DNA of 64,000 bases from Calothrix sp. MO_192.B10 (GCA_030065055.1 JASJDS010000073.1:1-64000); one strand, 5' to 3'. Positions 35,620-51,177 are shown, counted from the first letter of the stretch. A program made the numbers and translations. Notes: generated from the letters alone by a model not told the origin.

Positions 35620-36699
35620 ATGAAGATACAAGTGCTGCATGTCTCAGATAGTATCTGGTTAGAAACACTGCAAAAATTCAGACATGATATCTATCAATTA
35701 CCTGATTATTTTGCCTTAGAAGCCGCCAGAAATATGTCAAAAGCTGAAGCCATTTTGCTCAAAGATGAAGATAAAATCATGTTTGTACCTTACTTATTGC
35801 GTAGTTGTGAGGATATAGGCATAGATCATTCCATCTCTACAGATTTTTTGGATGTAGTTTCTCCTTATGGGTATCCAGGAATTTTATTAAATGAAGCAGC
35901 AACAAATACACCGGATTTCCTCGATATTGCCATTAGTCAGTTAAGAGAAGTTTTGCAAAAAAAGGGCGTGTGTTCGGCTTTTTTTCGATTACATCCAATT
36001 ATTAATGATAATTTTGGGCACAAATTTCAACAGCAGAATATTTTGACATTAAATGGTAAAACAGTGTCGATTAATTTACAGCTTTCTGATGAAGATATAT
36101 GGAAACAAACAAAACGCGATCGCCGAAAAAAAATTAATCATTGCCAACAAGTAGGTTTAACTGCCACCATGGTGCCACTTGAGGAATATATGGATGAGTT
36201 TGTGGCAATCTATGTTGAGACAATGGAAAGAGTTAAGGCTGATAAACTATATTACTCGTTTCACTATAAATACTTCTTAGAAATGCAAAATATTCTCAAA
36301 CATCATCTAAATTTATGTATCGTGGAAATTAATAACCAACTTGCTTCTGCTGGCTTATATACTGAGTGCTGTGGGATAGTACAAGCAATTTTTCGCGGTA
36401 CAAGAACCAAGTTCATAGAACTTTCTCCTAGCTCTTTAGAAATTGACTATGTGAGGTTTTGGGCGAAGAAAAGAGGTAATCAAATTTTTCACTTAGGAGG
36501 TGGATTAGGAGGTTCACAAAATAGCCTTTATAACTTCAAAGCCAGTTTTTCTAAACAGCGACATAATTTTATGACCATGCGCCTCATTATTGATGAAGAA
36601 AAGTATCTTTATCTAGTAAAAATGCGGGCTAAGGAGTTAAAATTAGAGTTAAGAAAGATACAGAACTCTCAGTTTTTTCCTGCATATCGTTATGCTTAG
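35620..36699 (+). CDS. FemAB/GNAT-like acyltransferase (paralogue 2)
   Basis: A 359-residue paralogue of the preceding gene, sharing ISPYGYPGILL/VSPYGYPGILL, the EIWKQTRSDHRK/DIWKQTKRDRRK segment and the FHLGGGLGG loop. The open frame begins at a GTG (35602) inside the ribosome-binding sequence; the ATG at 35620 aligns with the start of paralogue 1 and is chosen. Divergence is considerable, so the two probably have different acceptors or donors. Confidence 0.82.
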   Translation: MKIQVLHVSDSIWLETLQKFRHDIYQLPDYFALEAARNMSKAEAILLKDEDKIMFVPYLLRSCEDIGIDHSISTDFLDVVSPYGYPGILLNEAATNTPDFLDIAISQLREVLQKKGVCSAFFRLHPIINDNFGHKFQQQNILTLNGKTVSINLQLSDEDIWKQTKRDRRKKINHCQQVGLTATMVPLEEYMDEFVAIYVETMERVKADKLYYSFHYKYFLEMQNILKHHLNLCIVEINNQLASAGLYTECCGIVQAIFRGTRTKFIELSPSSLEIDYVRFWAKKRGNQIFHLGGGLGGSQNSLYNFKASFSKQRHNFMTMRLIIDEEKYLYLVKMRAKELKLELRKIQNSQFFPAYRYA

Positions 36700-37009
36700 A
36701 ATGGCTTGTGCAAAAATTTAAATACTGAAAATTGCTGCCATATTCAGGGTACATCTCTTGTTATCTACATCATAGAAATAGGGTCTGCTGAATAACTATA
36801 AAACATTGATTTTTCAATACTTTTAGGCTATTCTTTAGGTCATCAGTGCAAGGGAATTCGGATTTTAGGTTTAAAATTGTTGCGGCTGTAATTTTTGATG
36901 ATATTTTGAATAGAAAAAAGAGTCTGTAACTATTGCCTATTGCCTATTCCCTACCCCCACTAAAAGACTTTTACAGCAAGCCCTAAATAGAAAATAGGAG
37001 TTTGCAGAA
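36700..37009. other. Intergenic region, no clear function
   Basis: AT-rich spacer with a short run of CTATTGC units near 36933-36952. No gene, terminator or promoter was recognised, although its length allows an internal promoter for the methyltransferase gene. Confidence 0.4.
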
Positions 37010-37789
37010 ATGACTAGCATCAGTACAAGAATTTCTAGCCCCAAACAGATGTACCTGACCGTTGAGTTTGATTTGTGGGCATACAAACAAGAACTATTGC
37101 CAGAAGAGAAGTTCATGATTGGAACCTATTTAGATAAAAATCTGAAAACAGTTGATGCTGGAACAGGAGGAGGAAGGCTAGCCTCCTATATGCAAAAGCT
37201 AGGTTTTAAAAATCTTTATGGCTTCGATTATGTACCGGAATTTATTGAAGTAGCGCGAAAAAGAGATACTACAGGAAGTATATCTTTTACTGTGGAAGAT
37301 GCCACAAATTTAACCTACAATGACTGCGAGTTTGACCAAGTAGTTTATCTGCAACAAATAATTTGTAGTATTGAAGATGAAGTAGGGAGATTAAATGCAT
37401 TTAAAGAAGCATATCGCATTCTCAAAAAAGATGGTACGGCAATATTTTCATTTCTGAATTTTGATGCTCAAGATCGGAAACTATTTTGTCGTCCATATTT
37501 AGCCTATATCTCATTACTCAGAAAGCTGCGTAATCACAAACTGCCAATTCAATATATCCCCAGATTAAAGTTCGCAAATAAAATGAATTTTGGTTCTTTG
37601 TTAGATCGACCACCTTACTTATATTGGTATAGACTTGAAGAAGCATACCAAATTCTCAAACAGGCAAATTTTGAAATAGTTGCCCTTGGTTCTGATTTTC
37701 AGGCAATTGAAGGAAGGATGTGTAGATACCTGGAAAATTTACGGCAGGAACCAATTGAAGGGATGCTTTATTTCGTTTGTAAGAAATAA
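37010..37789 (+). CDS. Class I SAM-dependent methyltransferase
   Basis: A 259-residue protein with motif I VDAGTGGGRLASYMQKLGF (about 49-67), the acidic residue ending strand 2 (YGFDYVPEF) and motif II-like FDQVVYLQQIICSI. It is probably an O- or N-methyltransferase decorating a cluster-specific sugar, but the substrate is not shown by the sequence. It is separated by 56 bp from the DegT aminotransferase on the same strand. Confidence 0.88.
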   Translation: MTSISTRISSPKQMYLTVEFDLWAYKQELLPEEKFMIGTYLDKNLKTVDAGTGGGRLASYMQKLGFKNLYGFDYVPEFIEVARKRDTTGSISFTVEDATNLTYNDCEFDQVVYLQQIICSIEDEVGRLNAFKEAYRILKKDGTAIFSFLNFDAQDRKLFCRPYLAYISLLRKLRNHKLPIQYIPRLKFANKMNFGSLLDRPPYLYWYRLEEAYQILKQANFEIVALGSDFQAIEGRMCRYLENLRQEPIEGMLYFVCKK

Positions 37790-37845
37790 AGCATAGCTGC
37801 TTGGCTGAGAAGTGAACATCTATTGAACAGCAGTCACATAAAATC

Positions 37846-39006
37846 ATGAATAAACCAATTCTCCTCTCAACTCCCCATATGGGCGATCGCGAACTGGAGT
37901 TCGTCAAAGAAGCATTTGATACCAACTGGATTGCTCCAGTGGGTCCCCATGTGGATGCATTTGAGCAAGAATTTTGTCAGGCGGTAGGGGCTAGTCATGG
38001 TGCTGCTGTCACCTCTGGTACCGCAGCAATCCATTTGGCTTTGCGATTAGTGGGCGTACAGCCAGGGGATGAAGTTTTTTGTTCCAGCCTGACATTTATC
38101 GCCAGTGCTAGCCCCATTACTTATCTGGGTGCGAAACCAGTCTTTATTGATAGCGATCGCATTTCCTGGAATATGAATCCCGACCTATTATGGGGAGCGC
38201 TACAACGGCGAGCCAGGACGGGTAAATTACCGAAAGCGGTGGTGGTGGTCAATTTGTACGGTCAAAGTGCAGATATGGACCCAATTGTGGAAGCTTGCAA
38301 CCATTATGGCATTCCCTTAATTGAGGATGCGGCGGAATCCTTAGGAGCCACCTACAAAGGGCGTAGTTCTGGAACTTTCGGATATATGGGGATTTACTCA
38401 TTCAATGGTAATAAAATTATCACTACTTCCGGTGGGGGGATGTTGGTTTCCTCAGATGAATCAGCGATCGCCAAAGCCCGGTTTTTAGCCACCCAAGCTC
38501 GAGACCCCGCACCTTATTACCAACATTCATCAATCGGCTATAATTACCGCCTGAGTAATGTTTTGGCTGGTATTGGTCGGGGTCAATTGCGGGTATTAAA
38601 TGAGCGAGTTGCAGCTAGAAGACGCAACTTTCAAATTTATCAGCAGTCCTTAGGGAACTTACCGGGTATAGAATTTATGCCAGAACCGAGTTTTGGTAGA
38701 GCTACTCACTGGCTCACTTGTCTGACAATCGATCCTGACGCTTTTGGTGCGGATCGAGAACAAGTCCGTCTCAGCCTCGCCCAACAACAAATTGAATCCC
38801 GTCCGGTATGGAAACCTTTACATCTCCAACCAGTGTTTGCTGATTGTGAATGTATTGGCGGTGCTGTATCAGAAGATTTATTTACACGGGGTCTGTGTTT
38901 GCCTTCTGGTTCTAATCTGACAGATGAAGATTTGCAAAGAGTGATCGCAGCGATCATGGCAGTATACAATGAAAATAGGTGCAATAATTCTCTATTATTG
39001 TGTTAA
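37846..39006 (+). CDS. DegT/DnrJ/EryC1/StrS-family sugar aminotransferase
   Basis: A 386-residue PLP-dependent aminotransferase. Visible are the substrate-binding start LLSTPHMGDRELEFVKEAFD, the cofactor region SGTAAIHLALR, IEDAAESLGA with the PLP-contacting Asp, and the Schiff-base Lys in YSFNGNKIITTSGGG. It would aminate the 4-keto sugar made by the CapD-like dehydratase, as in PglE/PseC-type pathways (bacillosamine or related). This links the first gene of the cluster to one of its last. Confidence 0.94.
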   Translation: MNKPILLSTPHMGDRELEFVKEAFDTNWIAPVGPHVDAFEQEFCQAVGASHGAAVTSGTAAIHLALRLVGVQPGDEVFCSSLTFIASASPITYLGAKPVFIDSDRISWNMNPDLLWGALQRRARTGKLPKAVVVVNLYGQSADMDPIVEACNHYGIPLIEDAAESLGATYKGRSSGTFGYMGIYSFNGNKIITTSGGGMLVSSDESAIAKARFLATQARDPAPYYQHSSIGYNYRLSNVLAGIGRGQLRVLNERVAARRRNFQIYQQSLGNLPGIEFMPEPSFGRATHWLTCLTIDPDAFGADREQVRLSLAQQQIESRPVWKPLHLQPVFADCECIGGAVSEDLFTRGLCLPSGSNLTDEDLQRVIAAIMAVYNENRCNNSLLLC

Positions 39007-39157
39007 GACAATTGGGTATTAACATCAATATTTTTCGCAACATTTCTTAGCAATTAATCGAGCTATTTGATTACACTTTATTTCATTTATAGAACCACCA
39101 GAATTAAACCATCATCATATCTATTATTTTAGAATCATGGTCGGGGGAGTATCAATC

Positions 39158-41407
39158 ATGGAATCACAAGAATCCTTTGTTAGCTTTGAAACATATTGGC
39201 AGATTTTACAGAGACGTTGGCTATCAGCCTTAGCCATGTTTACTTTTGTTTATATATCCTCCTTGTTGGTGTTCTCTACTATCAGAAAAACTGATTATGA
39301 AGCGTCAGGGAAATTATTGTTTCAAAGGACAAATACAGTTTCTGCACTCACAGGGGTAGGAACAGAACTAGGTAAATTAGAACCAGTAGTGCAGGATAGA
39401 AGTAATCCTTTGAATACAGAATCAGAAGTAATTCGTTCTGTGCCTGTTGTACAAAATACTATAGAACGACTCGATCTTCAGGATAACAAAGGTGGAACCC
39501 TGAGATTTAAAGATTTTCTGAAACGACTAACTGTTAAAGAACTCAAAGGCAGCGACGTTTTACAAGTTTCCTATAAAGACAGAAATCCGCAAATAGCAGC
39601 AGAAGTGGTTAATACTCTGATGCAAATCTATTTAGAGCGGAATGTTAATTCTCACAGACTAGCAGCACAATCTGCACGTAAGTTTATCGAGGAACAATTA
39701 CCAACAGCCGAGTCAGTTGTCCGTAACGCGGAAGTTAAACTCCGCCAATTTAAAGAAAAAAACCAAGTGATTGCTCTGCCAATCGAAGCCAATCAAGGAG
39801 TAGAAATGATCGCTAATTTGCAAAGGCAAATTGGCGAAGTGCAAGGGAGAATTGCCGATGTTCAGGCTCAGTCTCAAGTAATACGTAATCAATTGCGTAT
39901 GAATGCCCAGCAGGGTGTAATGATGACTTCCCTGAGTCAGTCTCGAGGTGTGCAAGATGTACTCACCCAGGTTCAACAGTTAGAGACTCAACTAGTTACT
40001 AGACGTTCTGTGCTTCAGGACAATCATCCAGAAATCATTCGTTTACAAAACAATTTAACAGCATTAAGAGGGATACTACAAAGCCGTATCCAACAGGTTG
40101 CAGGAACCAGCCCAACCCAAGTCAATCAGAACCTACAAAATGGAGAACTGCAACAACAACTTACCTCCAGGCTAGTGGAATTAGAATCAACTTATCAGGG
40201 TTTAAGTAGTCAATTATCGACTTTATCAAACTTACAAGTTAATTACAGGCAAAAGCTCAACCGACTACCAAAATTAGAGCAACAACAACGGGAGTTAGAA
40301 CGGCAACAACAAGCTGCCCAATCTACCTATTCACTATTGCTACAAAAATTGCAAGAGAGTCGAATTGCAGAGAATCAGAATTTGGGTAACGCGCGCCAAA
40401 TTTCTCAGGCATTAGTTCCAGATGAACCCGCTTCTTCCCCAATGCTGTCTTATATGAGTGCTGGATTATTGGGTATTTTGGCAGCTTTGGCAACGAGTTA
40501 CATTTTGGAAATCACCGATAAATCCGTTAGAAATATTGACGATATTAGGGAATTATTTGGATTTACCATCTTGGGGGTAATTCCTTGCTTTAGCAAAGAG
40601 CAAAAATTGATTTTTGGTAGAGAAGAATCTCAATTTGCTCACCAAAGATTGATTGTCAATTATGCACCTGGTTCCTTGATTAGCGAAGCTTATCGGATGT
40701 TAAGGGCAAATTTGACATTTGTCAGCACTGATAAAGAGTTAAAAACCATTGTTGTTACCAGTTCTGTGCCTCAAGAAGGTAAATCAACTGTATCCGCAAA
40801 TTTAGCTCTAGTTATGGCGCGAATGGGGCGTAAAGTATTGTTAGTAGATGGAGATTTACGTCGTCCAGTTCAGCATCATATTTGGGAGTTGTCCAACAGT
40901 GAAGGTTTGAGTCATGTGATTGTCGGACAGAGTAACGTGAGAACTACAATTGCAAAAGTCAGTGATAATTTAGATGTTCTCACAGCTGGTGTGGTTCCTC
41001 CCTCTCCAGCCTCACTGCTAGACTCAAAACGGATGGCTACATTAATCCACGATTTTGCCATCGACTACGACTTTGTAATTATTGATGCTCCTGCCTTAAC
41101 AGTTGCGGCTGATGCTGCAATTTTAGGTCAAGTGGCTGATGGTATGTTATTAGTAGTGCGGCCTGGGGTAGTTAATTCTGTTGATGCAACAATTGCTGGG
41201 GAAATTTTACAACAATCCGGTCAAAATGTTCTCGGACAGGTAGTTAATGGATTAATTACTCAAAATGAACCCCGCCATTACTACTATACAGAAGAAGAAA
41301 GTGCCCCAGAAACCTCACTTCAAAAAGAGATGGTAGGTAGTGGTTTTGGTGACTTTCCCAACAACAGTAAGGTAAGTAAGGTAAGTAGGGAGAGAAGAAG
41401 AATTTGA
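39158..41407 (+). CDS. Wzc-type polysaccharide co-polymerase and tyrosine kinase
   Basis: A 749-residue protein combining an N-terminal Wzz/chain-length domain (first membrane span about residues 20-40), a long coiled-coil periplasmic region (about 150-400), a second span (about 425-445) and a cytoplasmic BY-kinase: Walker A SVPQEGKST, Walker A' VLLVDGDLRRP, Walker B FVIIDAPA. A small tyrosine cluster (HYYYTEE) lies near the C terminus. It controls polymer length and export through phosphorylation. The ATG at 39158, nine bases after GGGGGAG, is preferred to 39137. A Wza-type outer-membrane exporter is not in this window. Confidence 0.93.
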   Translation: MESQESFVSFETYWQILQRRWLSALAMFTFVYISSLLVFSTIRKTDYEASGKLLFQRTNTVSALTGVGTELGKLEPVVQDRSNPLNTESEVIRSVPVVQNTIERLDLQDNKGGTLRFKDFLKRLTVKELKGSDVLQVSYKDRNPQIAAEVVNTLMQIYLERNVNSHRLAAQSARKFIEEQLPTAESVVRNAEVKLRQFKEKNQVIALPIEANQGVEMIANLQRQIGEVQGRIADVQAQSQVIRNQLRMNAQQGVMMTSLSQSRGVQDVLTQVQQLETQLVTRRSVLQDNHPEIIRLQNNLTALRGILQSRIQQVAGTSPTQVNQNLQNGELQQQLTSRLVELESTYQGLSSQLSTLSNLQVNYRQKLNRLPKLEQQQRELERQQQAAQSTYSLLLQKLQESRIAENQNLGNARQISQALVPDEPASSPMLSYMSAGLLGILAALATSYILEITDKSVRNIDDIRELFGFTILGVIPCFSKEQKLIFGREESQFAHQRLIVNYAPGSLISEAYRMLRANLTFVSTDKELKTIVVTSSVPQEGKSTVSANLALVMARMGRKVLLVDGDLRRPVQHHIWELSNSEGLSHVIVGQSNVRTTIAKVSDNLDVLTAGVVPPSPASLLDSKRMATLIHDFAIDYDFVIIDAPALTVAADAAILGQVADGMLLVVRPGVVNSVDATIAGEILQQSGQNVLGQVVNGLITQNEPRHYYYTEEESAPETSLQKEMVGSGFGDFPNNSKVSKVSRERRRI

Positions 41408-41430
41408 TTTTTTCAACCAGCCACAAATTA

Positions 41431-41467
41431 AAATACAAGCCGTTTTTCACATTGGCGGCTTGTATTT
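41431..41467. terminator. Bidirectional terminator-like hairpin
   Basis: Perfect 12-bp arms AAATACAAGCCG (41431-41442) and CGGCTTGTATTT (41456-41467) with a 13-base loop lie between the convergent kinase and PEP-CTERM genes, 23 bp after one stop and 5 bp before the other. The A/T-rich outer arms give short T-runs in both directions. Confidence 0.8.
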
Positions 41468-41471
41468 ATCA

Positions 41472-42401
41472 CTAAACTTGGTTACGGGAGGTAAAGTGGG
41501 TCTTTTTACGTTTATAATTACTAGCGATCGCAGTTAATGCACCAGATATTAGTAAAGCGAGACTGGTAGATGGTTCTGGTGCTGCAACTCTAACTTGAGT
41601 TCTCCTGGTGGCAAATAGGGTGAGTTTGGATTGTTTGTCAAAAGTGCGTTCCAAGGAGCCTTGAAACAAGGCTGTGGTAAATTCGTTGAGATTATCTTCT
41701 TCAAAATCAACAACTTTGTCTTGAACATTTAAAAAGACGTTGTCACTCTTGTTGCTACTAATATTATCGTCATTACCCAATGTATTTAAGTTAGCACCGA
41801 GAGTAAAATATTCTAAGGCTCTATTGGCAAAATTAATATTGGTATCTGCAAATAAATTATCTGAAAAGTTCTCTAAATCTTGTTCGTTTAAACCTGTAGT
41901 ATCAAATAACCAGAATCCAACTTCTGCACTGGCTTGAGCATTCTCTGTTGGTGGTGCGTCTATTCTCGTTTCTAAGTCTACAAATGCTTCAAAACTAAAA
42001 GTAAATAGTTCTCCTTGAGCGACATCGAAATTACCAACTATTTTGGCATTAGTATTTCCAGTTCCCAGATAATCTTTATTCTGACCAAAAGCTTCACTAA
42101 TGGCAAAGGTTTCTATTTTTATGGGTTCTAAAAGATTGTTAGTAATATTTACCGCAGCAGGGCTATTTATTACTTCTACTGGTGCATTTTCATCCTTGGA
42201 TATGGCATCAGTGTCTGCTTCATTTAAGCTATCAAGGAAAGAAGATTGAGCAGTCAACCCAGAAATTGTTAATTCTGCTTGAGAAAAAGACAAGGTAGCG
42301 GCTTTACTGGGTGATGCAGCTAATACAGAAGTGGCAACAACAGGAGCTAAGAGTAAAGATAATCTTTGAGCTTTTCTTGATTTTCTAAGATTATTTGTCA
42401 T
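41472..42401 (-). CDS. PEP-CTERM domain exported protein
   Basis: A 309-residue secreted protein. A signal peptide (LLLAPVVATSVLAASPSKAA, cleavage near residue 35) is followed by a beta-rich region with no recognised domain. The C terminus has the sorting signal: PEPST, a hydrophobic segment LALLISGALTAIA and a basic end NYKRKKTH. Such proteins are processed by an exosortase and are often linked to exopolysaccharide production, which fits its place at the end of this cluster. The exosortase gene itself is not in the window. Confidence 0.88.
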   Translation of the reverse strand: MTNNLRKSRKAQRLSLLLAPVVATSVLAASPSKAATLSFSQAELTISGLTAQSSFLDSLNEADTDAISKDENAPVEVINSPAAVNITNNLLEPIKIETFAISEAFGQNKDYLGTGNTNAKIVGNFDVAQGELFTFSFEAFVDLETRIDAPPTENAQASAEVGFWLFDTTGLNEQDLENFSDNLFADTNINFANRALEYFTLGANLNTLGNDDNISSNKSDNVFLNVQDKVVDFEEDNLNEFTTALFQGSLERTFDKQSKLTLFATRRTQVRVAAPEPSTSLALLISGALTAIASNYKRKKTHFTSRNQV

Positions 42402-42817
42402 ATAAACCTCTATTATTCATACTTAATACTGATTTTTTGGTTGTCTTTACTTGTGTGCCGATTGGAAGTTAAAAATAATGCCAAACTAAAAGCAGCATTG
42501 CTGATGGGGAAATTTAACAACAAGTCTACGGAATAATACCAATGTGATGATGGCTATTTCCGGAAAATAAAATTAAAAGATCGGATGGGCCACAGATCCC
42601 CGACTTCTTTAAGAAGTCGGGGATCTCTCACACCCGCGACGTAGCTTCATACTAAATTTATATTTAGCAAGGATACATATAAATCCTAGGACAATTAGAC
42701 CTATTTACTTGTTAATTTTATGTAAAATTACGCTAAATTATATATTTATATTTTTTGGTAATATAAAGTTACTGTGAATACACGAAGAAAAAAGCATTTT
42801 TTGATTGCGTATTAGCG
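42402..42817. other. Intergenic region with a near-perfect 33-bp palindrome
   Basis: At 42594-42626 two 16-base arms (AGATCCCCGACTTCTT / AAGAAGTCGGGGATCT) with a one-base loop form a palindrome, a member of the family at 13526, 34298 and 56396; CACCCGCGAC follows it as in other copies. The rest is AT-rich and probably contains the promoter of the PEP-CTERM gene. Confidence 0.6.
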
Positions 42818-42964
42818 ATGGATCTGGAATCCCAAATCAGACTTGAATCAAGCCAAGCAGCTTCTTTAAGCAAGGAAGCTAACCTTGCCTTTGCAGCCAG
42901 GAACTTTACCCAAGGTAGGGAATTAATGAGACAGGCAGTAGAAGCTGGGAAGAGATGCCGCGCC

Positions 42965-42991
<27 letters not shown>
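42818..42991 (+). CDS. Small protein of 57 residues, function unknown
   Basis: From the ATG at 42818 an uninterrupted frame codes MDLESQIRLESSQAASLSKE, then ANLAFAARNFTQGRELMRQA and a Cys-containing end (GKRCRALIQQLLCH). It looks like two amphipathic helices with a balanced, protein-like composition, reminiscent of a single TPR-type hairpin. Its 3' end overlaps the convergent miaA gene by 27 bp. Not recognised as a known family; homologue searches would decide whether it is real. Confidence 0.5.
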
Positions 42992-49073
<6,082 letters not shown>

Positions 49074-49481
49074 TTCAGGTGATGAGGTGATGGTTGACAG
49101 TTGATAGTTGACAGTTGACAGTTGACGGTTTAGTTCTTTCCTCCATCACCCCATCTCCCCACACTCCCCATCTCCCCATCTCTCCGTTCCCTACCCTCCG
49201 CAATCATGACTTTTTCAGCCAGCCCTAGGGTCTGTTTTCAAACCCAAAATTAGCATCAATTGTAGGTTGGGTTGAGGAACGAAACCCAACATTTTCCTTA
49301 CACCCAGTTGGGTTTCACTTCGTTCTACCCAACCTACACCATAGTTTGAAAACACGCCCTAGGTACTTAGTAATAAGTTAATACGCAGCTAAATTGTATA
49401 AAGTAAAAAATCAGGTGATTGTAGTGCGGGCATCCTGCCCGCTTTATGTATACAATTTAGACCCTTAACAGCTTATCGCTA
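49074..49481. other. gyrB downstream spacer with several repeats
   Basis: Contains tandem TTGACAG units (49091-49127), a C-rich tract (49141-49200), a 140-bp MITE-like element (49224-49363) and a hairpin repeat AGTGCGGGCATCCTGCCCGC at 49420-49445 that recurs at 52756-52783. No gene. Confidence 0.6.
49224..49363. mobile_element. 140-bp MITE-like element
   Basis: Terminal inverted repeats of about 20 bp with two mismatches (CCTAGGGTCTGTTTTCAAAC and GTTTGAAAACACGCCCTAGG) enclose an inner palindrome (TGTAGGTTGGGTTGAGG ... CTACCCAACCTACA). The same inner sequence appears at 10546, 34208 and 53863. No coding capacity. Confidence 0.7.
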
Positions 49482-50945
49482 CTAGCACTGCCAAACTTTA
49501 ATTTTTCCATCATTGCTAGCACTAATAATACTTTTTGAATCCGGACTAAATTTGACTGTATTGAGACTTGTTGAATGTTGGTAAACAGTATAAAGTTCTT
49601 CTCCAGTCATAGCATTCCATACTTTTAAAGTACCATCTAGACTTGTACTAGCAATAAACTGGGAATCTGGGCTAAAAGTCAGCGATAAAACATGAGTATG
49701 ATGACCCAGTAAAGTTTTAATTATCTTTCCTGTATTAATTTCCCAAAGTATAATCATTTTATCTGAGCCTCCGCTAGCTAGAAACTGCCCGTCTGGACTT
49801 ATAGAGATAGTCGTAACACAACCTAAATGTTTTGCTAAAACATTAATCAGTTTTCGATTTTTAATTTGCCATAATTTAATTGTTTTATCACTACTACAGC
49901 TAACTAAGATTTTATTATTTGGGCTAATTATTAATTTATAAACTGAATCATTGTGTGCTTTAATAACTTGTAACATTTCTCCCATATTAATATGAGAAAT
50001 TTTGATAGTAGTGTCGCCACTACTACTCAGTATAGTTTGATTATCTGGGCTAATAATAACTGAGTAAACTGGAGCAGAATGTACTTGAATGTGATTGATT
50101 AATTTACCAGTTTCGACTTGCCAAATAAAAATGCTACCGTCGTCACTACCACTAGCAATTAATTGGCCATCCTGACTAAAAGCAACACATCTGACAATTT
50201 TTTTATTTTGAGTCAAGGTATTTAGTAACTTTTCTAATTTGAAATCCCAAATTTTAATAGTATTATCAATACCAGCAGAAGCAATAAACTTTCCATTGGG
50301 ACTAATATCTAATGTATAAATGCCATTTTCGTGATTTATAGTCTTAACTATTTTCCAAGGAGATTCTATATTTGTTTGGTGAGAATAATGAACAAATCCT
50401 TCTAAATCATAATAATTATCCGTGAATCCTTGAGCTTTTCGCTCTTGCATTTTTCTTTTATGTTTTAATGCCTCAAGGTCTAATACTTTTCTTCTATCGG
50501 ACTTAGCACGATTGGTATAACCTAATTTTTCACAAGCTAATGCCCTAAATTTATAAGCTTCAAGATAATTTTTATCTAACCGAATTGCCAGGGTAAAGTC
50601 TTCAATCGCTTCTTGATACTGCCTATTTTGAGCCTTTTTCATTCCTCTTTGGTACAATGTCTCTGGATTTGAGACTTTTGAGTAAATATTTTGCTTGTTT
50701 GATATTGAATTTGTATCTGCTGAATTCGTGTCATTAATTGCCTGATTATTTTTCAGAAATTCGTAAGCTTGGTTAATGATTTTAATTCTTTCTTCGGCAT
50801 CAAGCTTTTGTGATGGCTCTAAAAAGCGGTCTGGATGGCATTCTTTAGCTAACTTTCGATAAGCTTTTTTTATTTCTTCTGGGGATACACCTGGTTCTAA
50901 ATTGAGAGTTTTAAAAGCAAGATGGATATTGATGGACTCTGACAT
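49482..50945 (-). CDS. DnaJ-TPR-WD40 fusion protein
   Basis: A 487-residue protein. Residues about 5-66 form a J domain with the catalytic HPD (LAKECHPDRF), which stimulates Hsp70 ATPase. Residues about 95-160 hold a TPR pair (QRGMKKAQNRQYQEAIEDFT, AYKFRALACEKLGYTNRAK). Residues about 195-487 form seven WD40 repeats, a full propeller (for example FIASAGIDNTIKIWDF, ILVSCSSDKTIKLWQI). It probably recruits DnaK to WD40-bound clients; no Hsp70 gene is adjacent. The repeats are diverged, unlike the nearly identical ones at 5-7 kb. Confidence 0.9.
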   Translation of the reverse strand: MSESINIHLAFKTLNLEPGVSPEEIKKAYRKLAKECHPDRFLEPSQKLDAEERIKIINQAYEFLKNNQAINDTNSADTNSISNKQNIYSKVSNPETLYQRGMKKAQNRQYQEAIEDFTLAIRLDKNYLEAYKFRALACEKLGYTNRAKSDRRKVLDLEALKHKRKMQERKAQGFTDNYYDLEGFVHYSHQTNIESPWKIVKTINHENGIYTLDISPNGKFIASAGIDNTIKIWDFKLEKLLNTLTQNKKIVRCVAFSQDGQLIASGSDDGSIFIWQVETGKLINHIQVHSAPVYSVIISPDNQTILSSSGDTTIKISHINMGEMLQVIKAHNDSVYKLIISPNNKILVSCSSDKTIKLWQIKNRKLINVLAKHLGCVTTISISPDGQFLASGGSDKMIILWEINTGKIIKTLLGHHTHVLSLTFSPDSQFIASTSLDGTLKVWNAMTGEELYTVYQHSTSLNTVKFSPDSKSIISASNDGKIKVWQC

Positions 50946-51177
50946 AACAAATAATCATAAGTATATATACCCTAATAATTTATTATTCCCAGATAGATTA
51001 ATTGAATAACATACCCGTAATAATGATGGCGACTGCTACAAAGAGAAATATGAACCGCTTCCCTAGTCTCAACAACTTCCCCCACTAAATTTACTTCCTA
51101 GCTAGAATAATATAGATCGATCGCACAAACTAATAAATCAGCGCAGGCGATCGCTAATCAAAATGGTACAATTATTC

